The notes under the pieces were generated by a model that had not been told where the DNA came from, ran no database searches, and saw only the letters and a program-made list of their open reading frames with translations. From Pseudomonadota bacterium (GTDB taxonomy: Bacteria; Pseudomonadota; Gammaproteobacteria; Burkholderiales; Rhodocyclaceae): DNA of 64,000 nucleotides. This document shows, piece by piece, positions 1 through 6,275 of this stretch. Location: the NCBI GenBank assembly GCA_029776255.1, contig JAKOTN010000097.1, positions 34,523-98,522 of the forward strand, in the 5' to 3' direction. Position 1 is the first letter of the stretch. Each line of letters opens with the position of its first letter. The position numbers and the translations under genes were made by a program.

Positions 1-504
1 ACGCCCCGTGGCGCGGCAATGGCGACCATCGCCGCAGCCTTCGGCCCGACCGTTCTCCAAGCCGACGGCGGGCTGGACAGGGCGGCCATGCGCGACCTGG
101 TCTTCGCCGATCCGGGCGCCAAAACCCGGCTCGAGGCGATTTTGCATCCCTTGATCCGCCGGCACAGCGAAGACGCCTGTCGGGCGCAAAGCGCCTCGCC
201 TTACGTCGTGCTGGCGGTTCCCCTGCTGGTCGAATCCGGTTTCTACCGCCAGTACGTCGATCGCGTGCTGGTCGTCGACTGTGACGAGGCGACGCAGCGT
301 GTCCGCGTGATGGCGCGCAGCGGTCTGACGGCCGAACAGGTCGCCGCGATCATCCGCACGCAGGCCCGCCGCGACCAGCGGCTGTCCGTCGCCGACGACG
401 TGGTGCGCAACGACGGCCCCGTGGAAGACTTGGGTCCGCAAATCGACCGCCTGCACCAGCGCTATCTTGCCCTGGCCGCCGCCAAAAAGCCTATTGATCG
501 TTGA
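1..504 (+). CDS. coaE: Dephospho-CoA kinase, 5'-truncated by window edge
   Basis: C-terminal part of dephospho-CoA kinase, which phosphorylates the ribose 3'-OH of dephospho-CoA with ATP in the last step of CoA synthesis. The reading frame is open from base 1, so the P-loop N-terminus lies outside the window and the ATG at 19 is internal. Visible family features are the DGGLDRAAMRDLVFAD stretch, the LEAILHPLIR segment that follows it, and a VPLLVESGFY strand before the lid region. The 168 visible codons fit a protein of about 200 residues. It sits 27 bases upstream of zapD, the usual proteobacterial coaE-zapD order. Confidence 0.93.
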   Translation, partial: TPRGAAMATIAAAFGPTVLQADGGLDRAAMRDLVFADPGAKTRLEAILHPLIRRHSEDACRAQSASPYVVLAVPLLVESGFYRQYVDRVLVVDCDEATQRVRVMARSGLTAEQVAAIIRTQARRDQRLSVADDVVRNDGPVEDLGPQIDRLHQRYLALAAAKKPIDR

Positions 505-531
505 GGTTTTACGATAAATGATTCAGAATCG

Positions 532-1320
532 ATGCAAATTTCTGTTCCTGAACCTGGCGGCAGCGTGATTACCTACGAATATCCTTTCAACGAACGCATA
601 CGCACCCTGCTGCGTTTGGAGGATTTATTCCAGAAAGCCGCCGTTTTCATGCAACGCGACGGCTCGCAGGAACATCACGTCGTCTTGCTGACCTTGTTTG
701 AAGTTCTCGATGTCGCCGGACGCGCCGACCTCAAAATGGACCTGATTCAGGAGCTTGAGCGTCAGCGGCAAAGCCTGTTGGGCTTTCGCAACAATCCCGA
801 CATCTCCGAGGACGCGCTGTCCGGCGCGTTGTACGAAATCGAACAGGCGTCGGCGGCATTGCTGAGCATGAACGGAAAAATCGGCCAGCACCTGCGCGAC
901 AACGACTGGCTGATGAGTATCAAAAGTCGCGCCAGCATTCCCGGCGGCGTCTGCGAGTTCGATCTGCCGTCGTACCACTACTGGCTGCATCAGGCGCCGG
1001 ATGTTCGCCACGACGCGCTGCAGGCCTGGCTGCAACCGATGCTGCCCTTGCGCGACGCGTTGGCGATCGTTCTGCGCCTGCTGCGCGCCAGTGGCCACCC
1101 CGAACACTACGTGGCCAACAATGGCGCTTTTCAGTTGATGCTCGGCGGCAGCGCCTCGCAGATGGTGCGCATTTCGCTGAAGCTGCACGCCCCTTACATC
1201 CCGGAGATCAGCGCCAACAAATACGCGCTCAACATCCGGTTTACGCGACCCGACAGCGATCATCGCCCGCGACATTGCGACAACGACGTGGAATTCGACA
1301 TGTTGTTCTGCAATTTGTAG
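532..1320 (+). CDS. zapD: Cell division protein ZapD (YacF, DUF1342)
   Basis: 262 residues, close to the usual ZapD length of about 250. ZapD is a cytoplasmic FtsZ-associated protein that crosslinks and bundles FtsZ filaments at the division ring. The family opening (YEYPFNERIRTLLRLEDLF) is clear, followed by a helical N-terminal half and a beta-rich C-terminal half ending in a DVEFDMLFCNL type tail. Its position directly after coaE supports the call. The ATG at 518 is in another frame, so 532 is the first usable start. Confidence 0.93.
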   Translation: MQISVPEPGGSVITYEYPFNERIRTLLRLEDLFQKAAVFMQRDGSQEHHVVLLTLFEVLDVAGRADLKMDLIQELERQRQSLLGFRNNPDISEDALSGALYEIEQASAALLSMNGKIGQHLRDNDWLMSIKSRASIPGGVCEFDLPSYHYWLHQAPDVRHDALQAWLQPMLPLRDALAIVLRLLRASGHPEHYVANNGAFQLMLGGSASQMVRISLKLHAPYIPEISANKYALNIRFTRPDSDHRPRHCDNDVEFDMLFCNL

Positions 1321-1353
1321 CGATTTTTCCGTCCAAACACCGATGCCGCTTTC

Positions 1354-1377
1354 GAAGCCCCGTTATCGCGGGGCTTC
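1354..1377 (+). terminator. Hairpin downstream of zapD, possible terminator
   Basis: Inverted repeat GAAGCCCCG / CGGGGCTTC (9 bp) with a 6-base loop, 33 bases after the zapD stop. There is no clear T-run on the 3' side, so it may be a weak or Rho-assisted terminator, or only an mRNA-stabilising hairpin. Confidence 0.4.
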
Positions 1378-1482
1378 CGTCCACTGGGGAACGCATGTCG
1401 ATAGGCTGCCGCGTGTACGCCCCAGTTGGTGAACGATGGCGTCGCCATCGCGGAAATATCCTGCCGGCTAGAGGAGATGGCG

Positions 1483-2088
1483 ATGGACGGGAAAAATATC
1501 GAGATTCTCGAGCGGGGGGTGGGTTACCAGGGGTTCTATCGGCTGGAGAAATTGCGTTTGCGTCACCGTTTGTTCGCCGGCGGGATGAGCGGGCCCCTCG
1601 TGCGCGAGTCGATCGATAAAGCCGACGTGGCGGCGGTGTTGCTTTACGATCCACGAACCGACGAGTTGGTGTTGATCGAACAGTTCCGCATCGGCGCCCG
1701 CGACGACCCGCGCGGTCCTTGGCTGCTGGAAATCGTGGCCGGCCTGATCGAGCCGGGCGAGAGCGCGGAAGAGGTGGCGCGACGCGAGACGCGGGAGGAG
1801 GCGGGCTGCGCGGTCTTTGATCTCGTGCACGTGAACACCTTTTACGGGAGCCCGGCGATGAGCTCGCAGCGCGTTCACCTCTACCTCGGACGGGTGGACA
1901 GCACCGGTGTTGGCGGAATTCACGGTCTGGCGGACGAGGGCGAGGATATTCGCGTCGTCCGCCTGCCCGCCGAGCAGGCGCTCGCTCTGCTCGGGCAGGG
2001 ACGAATCGATTCGGCGTGGCCCTTGATCGCCTTGTTGTGGTTTGCCAGCCAACGCGAGGCGGTTCGTGCGCGCTGGTTGGCGACGTGA
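1483..2088 (+). CDS. nudF: Nudix hydrolase, ADP-ribose pyrophosphatase type
   Basis: 201 residues. Contains a full Nudix box, GLIEPGESAEEV followed by RRETREEAG, matching G-x5-E-x7-R-E-U-x-E-E-x-G-U, with the metal-binding glutamates present. The N-terminal beta region and the AVLLYDP...VLIEQFR stretch are typical of ADP-ribose diphosphatases, which split ADP-ribose into AMP and ribose-5-phosphate. The ORF track opens at 1426, but a GAGGAG at 1471-1476 sits six bases before the ATG at 1483, so that start is preferred. A hydrolase acting on another nucleoside diphosphate derivative cannot be excluded. Confidence 0.85.
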   Translation: MDGKNIEILERGVGYQGFYRLEKLRLRHRLFAGGMSGPLVRESIDKADVAAVLLYDPRTDELVLIEQFRIGARDDPRGPWLLEIVAGLIEPGESAEEVARRETREEAGCAVFDLVHVNTFYGSPAMSSQRVHLYLGRVDSTGVGGIHGLADEGEDIRVVRLPAEQALALLGQGRIDSAWPLIALLWFASQREAVRARWLAT

Positions 2089-2242
2089 ACGATGCGTGAC
2101 GACCGCCAGGCGTACCCGGACGATTGGCAACGGTTTCGGAAAGGCGGGGTTTGACCTCCCCAACCGGAACCGCGATACTGGCGTTTCCGCGCCGGACCCG
2201 GTCTTGGCGCTCACTCGTTCACTCCGCGACCGATTGCCGCCG

Positions 2243-2707
2243 ATGCGCCACCGTGAGCACGACAGACTGGCTCCATCCCCACCTCCACTGCTCTCACCCC
2301 GATTCCGCGTGGCGTTCGCCTGTTTGCTTGCCCTCCTCGTGCCGGCCTTTTCCGCCGCCGATACCCTGTTCTGCCATGTGAGCTATGGCGGCGACACACG
2401 CCTGCTTGCCGCCGAGGCGGTGGATTCACCGTATACCGCGCCTGTTCAGGCCATCGGGTCCTATTTTCTGTTTCGCATGGTTCTGGAAACGCGGCCCGCC
2501 GACCGGGCGACGGTGAAACTTTATGTTTTCGCCGACCGGGAAGGCGGACCGGCGCCCATTCATCAGGCAACACATCCTTATCCGCCCGTTGTCGGCCACG
2601 GTTCTCGCCATGGCTTTACCGGTCTAAATCATGTTTATGAACCGTTGCGCGACGGCGAATTGGCGTATTGGTGCGAGTTGTCGTCTTCGGGAGAGCGGCG
2701 ACCATGA
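2243..2707 (+). CDS. Secreted hypothetical protein coupled to a CapA-like gene
   Basis: 154 residues from the ATG at 2243. An N-terminal segment with arginines followed by FACLLALLVPAFSAADTLFC looks like a signal peptide with an AXA-type cleavage site near AFSAA. The mature part is about 110 residues with two cysteines (LFCH near the start, YWCEL near the end) that could form a disulfide. I do not recognise the family. Its stop codon overlaps the start of the CapA-like gene (ATGA), so the two are probably translated together and may act together in the periplasm. The upstream extension shown by the ORF track (from 2042) overlaps the Nudix gene and looks non-coding. Confidence 0.65.
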   Translation: MRHREHDRLAPSPPPLLSPRFRVAFACLLALLVPAFSAADTLFCHVSYGGDTRLLAAEAVDSPYTAPVQAIGSYFLFRMVLETRPADRATVKLYVFADREGGPAPIHQATHPYPPVVGHGSRHGFTGLNHVYEPLRDGELAYWCELSSSGERRP

Positions 2708-3693
2708 GTCGAAGGGCCTTTTCATGGCGTTGGCGTAGCGTACTGGTTTTGGCCGTTGGCGTGCTGCTCGGCCAGCCGGTGGTCGCGGACCCGGTCAACC
2801 TGGTGTTCGTCGGCGACATCATGCTCGACGACGGTCCAGGGAGGCTGATCGAAAAGGGGGGCGACCCGCTCGCCGCCGTGGCGCCCGTCTTGCAGGATGC
2901 CGATTACGTGATCGGCAATCTGGAGTGCCCGATTGCCACCGTCGGGCAAGCGCTGGCGAACAAGATTTACAGTTTTCGCGCGCATCCCAGGGTGTTGCCG
3001 GTACTGGCCGGTCGTTTCGATGCGCTGAGCGTGGCCAACAATCACGCCGGCGATTACGGTCGCGAGGCGTTCGTGGAAACGCTTCACCATCTCGCGGGGC
3101 TGAACATCGCCGCGTTTGGCGGCGGACACAATCTCAGTGAGGCGCATCGACCGTTGTGGATCGAGCGCCGCAATCTGCGCATCGCCGTTTTGGCCTACAA
3201 CGAATACAAGCCGCGTTCCTTCGAAGCCGGCGCCGAATGGGCGGGCGTCGCCTGGAGCGAGGACAGCCATGTTCTTGCCGATATTCGCGCCGCCCGCGCG
3301 GCCGGCGCCGATCTGGTGATTCCGTTCATGCATTGGGGTTGGGAATTCGAAGCCGCGCCCAGCGAACGGCAGCGGCAATTGGCGCGCGACATGATCGATG
3401 CCGGCGCCGATCTGATCGTTGGATCGCATCCGCACGTGACACAAGGGGCGGAATATTATCGTGGCAAACTGATCGTCCATAGCCTGGGCAATTTTGTTTT
3501 CGACGGTTTCAAGACGCCAGCGGCTCGGAGTGGCTGGCTGTTGCGTCTGGCGGTGGACAAAAGCGGTTTGACCTCGTGGGATACCGTGGCGGTGCGAATG
3601 GACGACGACGGCAGCCCGCGGCCGCAGCCGGGCGTTTCCACGCCCTGTGGTCGTTCGGGCGACGATCTGGTGCGCGATTGCGTGAACCGCTGA
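2704..3693 (+). CDS. CapA-family metallophosphatase-like protein, exported
   Basis: 329 residues. A signal peptide (SVLVLAVGVLLGQPVVA) precedes a PGA_cap / CapA domain of the metallophosphoesterase superfamily. Metal-ligand motifs are visible in order: FVGDIMLD, GNLECPI, VANNHAGDYG and GSHPHVTQG, followed by a VHSLGNFVFD block. CapA proteins take part in poly-gamma-glutamate or capsule-type polymer handling, but the rest of a pgs/cap operon is not here, so the substrate is unknown. The start at 2704 is set by the ATGA overlap with the previous gene; the ORF-track start at 2668 is unlikely. Confidence 0.85.
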   Translation: MSRRAFSWRWRSVLVLAVGVLLGQPVVADPVNLVFVGDIMLDDGPGRLIEKGGDPLAAVAPVLQDADYVIGNLECPIATVGQALANKIYSFRAHPRVLPVLAGRFDALSVANNHAGDYGREAFVETLHHLAGLNIAAFGGGHNLSEAHRPLWIERRNLRIAVLAYNEYKPRSFEAGAEWAGVAWSEDSHVLADIRAARAAGADLVIPFMHWGWEFEAAPSERQRQLARDMIDAGADLIVGSHPHVTQGAEYYRGKLIVHSLGNFVFDGFKTPAARSGWLLRLAVDKSGLTSWDTVAVRMDDDGSPRPQPGVSTPCGRSGDDLVRDCVNR

Positions 3694-3717
3694 CGCGAGT
3701 CGTCACACGCAACAAAA

Positions 3718-3742
3718 AGGGCCTTGCGCATGGCAAGGCCCT
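3718..3742 (-). terminator. Intrinsic terminator of the Cache-domain gene
   Basis: Perfect 10-bp stem AGGGCCTTGC / GCAAGGCCCT with a 5-base loop. On the minus strand it is followed by TTTTTGTT, so it terminates the minus-strand gene ending at 3766. It may also slow read-through from the convergent CapA-like gene. Confidence 0.85.
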
Positions 3743-3765
3743 AACAGGGACGACACCCGCGGCGA

Positions 3766-4320
3766 TTAAAGTGCCGGGTATTTTGCCGGGTCCGACAGTT
3801 TCTCGATGATCTTGTTCAATTCCGGCAGCGACGCGGTTTCATCGTAAATGCCCGCGCTGACCTGAATCCCGGTTGCGAAAGAGACATCGGCGGTCATCGC
3901 GTACGACAGTTTGCGCGACAGGCGACCGGCGCCGGGTTTTTGCCACATGTACTCCACCCAACCGCCATGGCTCTCGCTGCCAACCTTGCACAGATCCTTG
4001 AAAATGAACTTGCCGCTGTTGTCGGTAATCTGCATGATCGGCCTACCCACCAGATCCGGGCGGATCGGATGGGCGATCATTTTGTCCTTGCGACAGTCGT
4101 AAACGAACACGTAACTGTCTTTCCATACCCATTTGCTGTCTTTATGGTTGAACTCGGCGTAGCCGGATGCGCCTTTGTTATGCAGGAGCCGGGCCGCTTC
4201 CCGGACCTTGTTGACCGCTTCCTCGGCGGTCGCCGTGTCGGCTTCCGCCGCCATGGCCACGCGGCCCATGCCGCAGACGATCAGCAATCCCACCAGTCCT
4301 GCTGTTTTTCCATATTTCAT
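3766..4320 (-). CDS. Periplasmic single-Cache-domain protein
   Basis: 184 residues with a signal peptide (GLVGLLIVCGMGRVAMAAEA). The mature part is a small Cache-2 type ligand-binding domain: EEAVNKVREAARLLHNKG helix, SYVFVYDCRKDKMIAHP strand pair, PDLVGRP, then GWVEYMWQKPG and the YAMTADVSFATGIQVSAGIYDE strand. Such domains normally form the sensor part of chemoreceptors and kinases and bind small organic acids. Here there is no transmembrane or signalling part, so it is a free periplasmic domain. A strong AGGAG precedes the start. It follows the acetate permease gene on the same strand, which suggests a shared substrate. Confidence 0.85.
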   Translation of the reverse strand: MKYGKTAGLVGLLIVCGMGRVAMAAEADTATAEEAVNKVREAARLLHNKGASGYAEFNHKDSKWVWKDSYVFVYDCRKDKMIAHPIRPDLVGRPIMQITDNSGKFIFKDLCKVGSESHGGWVEYMWQKPGAGRLSRKLSYAMTADVSFATGIQVSAGIYDETASLPELNKIIEKLSDPAKYPAL

Positions 4321-4400
4321 CGTGCCTTACTCCTCTGTTCACTGTTCGGTTGAATTGGCGACAATCGGTCGCCGTCGGCGATGGATTCCGCTCGCGGGGG

Positions 4401-4964
4401 CTAACCGATCCAGGGCTTGCCGACCGGCAGCACATCGCGGCCGAACAAGTCGGCGTAAATGATGTGGGCCATCACATACCACGCCATGGCGGCCGTGACC
4501 ATCAATTCATAACCGGCGACAACCGTCAGATCGGGATAACCGAAATGCGCCAGATCGAGCAGTATGAAACCGATCAGCAGCAAGGTGAAGGTCGTGGCCA
4601 GGGCCGTGCTGACGCGCATCGAACCGATCCAGAGAATCGCCGTGAATGCCGTCCAGGCGATCAGAAACCACCCGACGTCGGTTTTGCTCGAGGTGTAGAG
4701 GTTGTAATGGTTGCCGATCAGCAGCAGTGCCAACGCTATCCAGAAACACCCGTACGCGGTGAAGGCGCAATAACCGAAATTATTGCCGGTTTTCATTTCC
4801 TGAAGTCCGGCGATCATCTGCGCCAAACCACCGAAAATCAATCCGAGCCAGATTACCGGCCCCATGCCCATCCAGCCGACATTATGGAACTGCAATACCA
4901 TTGTCGTCAGGCCAAACCCGGCCAAACCGACCACGGCCGGATTTCCAAGCTTCTGTTCTGCCAT
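4401..4964 (-). CDS. satP: Acetate/succinate permease, GPR1/FUN34/YaaH family
   Basis: 187 residues with six predicted hydrophobic helices and the family N-terminal motif NPAVVGLAGFGLTT just before helix 1. E. coli SatP is an inner-membrane proton symporter for acetate and succinate. Length and the short hydrophilic loops match the family. The start has a GGGAG a few bases upstream. The Cache protein gene lies 80 bases downstream on the same strand. Which short-chain acid is carried cannot be read from sequence. Confidence 0.87.
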   Translation of the reverse strand: MAEQKLGNPAVVGLAGFGLTTMVLQFHNVGWMGMGPVIWLGLIFGGLAQMIAGLQEMKTGNNFGYCAFTAYGCFWIALALLLIGNHYNLYTSSKTDVGWFLIAWTAFTAILWIGSMRVSTALATTFTLLLIGFILLDLAHFGYPDLTVVAGYELMVTAAMAWYVMAHIIYADLFGRDVLPVGKPWIG

Positions 4965-5333
4965 GAAATACTCCCTTTTTTATTGGCTGCCGGGGAAAAA
5001 AGAAAATGCCCGCAGCCGAGTGGATTATATGTTGTAGTCCCTCGGTCGCTGCCACGACTAAGCGATCACAATGACGGCGACCGGTGATTATTGTACCTAG
5101 GCCTTGCTTTTCAGGCTATCCGCGGGTTGATTTTATTTAATGCGGAATACGGTTTTTTGTTGGCCATTGGTGATTTTTCGATTGCCGGTGCGCGCGAGCG
5201 GGGTCGATTTTAACGGTCTTGACGGGAAAATGTTTCGCCGATAAAAGGCAATCGACACAACGCGATACGCGATAAAACGTACGGGCGGTCCACGATTCGG
5301 AATGGGGCGTTTCCGGTTATTGGCGCGGGGGTG
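4965..5333 (-). promoter_or_regulatory. Intergenic region with candidate satP promoter
   Basis: 369 bases without a convincing gene, more AT-rich than the flanks. On the minus strand there is a TATAAT at 5029-5024, about 60 bases before the satP start; no good -35 box stands at the expected spacing. Between it and the start, a GGCTGC / GCAGCC inverted repeat flanks a purine-rich loop (about 4985-5017) and could form a 5'UTR hairpin near the ribosome binding site. I see no further structure in 5100-5330. Confidence 0.4.
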
Positions 5334-6275
5334 TCAGGCGGTGGCCACCAACCCGTCTTCAAGCGGTGTGACCGTCACCGCCACATCGGGCTCGTGGGCG
5401 TCGCCTCCCAGGATGATGCCGCGCAGCGGCGAAACGTCGGCAAAATCGCGGCCCCAGGCGAGCGTGATGTGCTGAGTGTCGGGAAGCAGGTTGTTGGTGG
5501 GGTCGAAATCGACCCAGCGACCGCCTTCGAGTTTGGGGCAGAAGACCGCGACCCACGCGTGCGAGGCGTCGGCGCCGACCATGCGCGGCTGGCCCGGCGG
5601 CGGCTGGGTGAGCAGGTAACCGCTGACGTAGCGGGCGGCAAGGCCTTGTGAACGCAGGCAGGAAAGCATCAGGTGGGCGAAATCCTGGCAGACGCCGCGC
5701 TTGTCGGCCAGGACCTTGAGCACTGGCGTGGCGATGGTGGTTGCTTCCGGGTCGAACTCGAATTCGCTGTGGATACGGCTCATCAGCGCTTGCACCGCGT
5801 CCAGAATCGGTCGTCTAGGAGTGAAACACGGGGCGGCGTAGTCGGCGAACTCGCGTTTAACGCGTACATAAGGCGACTCGAACTGGAAACGGCTGGCATC
5901 GGTCAAGACCGGCCTGGCGCCGTAGGCAAGCGCCGCGCGGACCTCTTCCCATGGCGGCGAATTCTCGCGCGCGGGATGTTGAAGAGGCGGCAGATGCGGA
6001 AGCACTTCGACGGTGCTTTCGGCGCGCACGTTCAGGCGGTCGTGCGGGAATTCGAGAGTCAAGTCACTGACCGGGTTGCCGAAACAATCCTCGCGATGGC
6101 GCGCGGCCGTTACCTCGGGATTCACGATGATCGCGTGTTTCAGGCAACGCTGCCAGACGCAATCGCGCGGCGTCAGATGCAGCAGTTGGCGCGACAGCGA
6201 TACCGGGCTTTCATAGCGATAGAGCGTCTCGTGGACGATGTGATAGCGGGCGGGGGGCTGGCGGTTGGCGGTCAT
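5334..6275 (-). CDS. Transglutaminase-like cysteine protease family protein
   Basis: 313 residues. An N-terminal beta domain (YHIVHETLYRYESPVSLSRQ, bacterial transglutaminase-like N) is followed by a transglutaminase core with the catalytic triad visible: Cys in KRGVCQDFAHLM, His in GADASHAWVAVF and Asp in WVDFDPTNN. Cytoplasmic; no signal peptide. The start at 6275 is set by an ATGA overlap with the upstream ATP-grasp gene; the ORF-track extension beyond it is a shadow. In other bacteria this family clusters with circularly permuted ATP-grasp and alpha-E proteins, as here. It probably acts as a peptidase or amidase on whatever the ATP-grasp enzyme makes; this is inference. Confidence 0.9.
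   Translation of the reverse strand: MTANRQPPARYHIVHETLYRYESPVSLSRQLLHLTPRDCVWQRCLKHAIIVNPEVTAARHREDCFGNPVSDLTLEFPHDRLNVRAESTVEVLPHLPPLQHPARENSPPWEEVRAALAYGARPVLTDASRFQFESPYVRVKREFADYAAPCFTPRRPILDAVQALMSRIHSEFEFDPEATTIATPVLKVLADKRGVCQDFAHLMLSCLRSQGLAARYVSGYLLTQPPPGQPRMVGADASHAWVAVFCPKLEGGRWVDFDPTNNLLPDTQHITLAWGRDFADVSPLRGIILGGDAHEPDVAVTVTPLEDGLVATA

Noticed and set aside
625-1275. 216-aa ORF antisense to zapD
   Set aside because: Shadow frame; the sense frame is a full-length ZapD.
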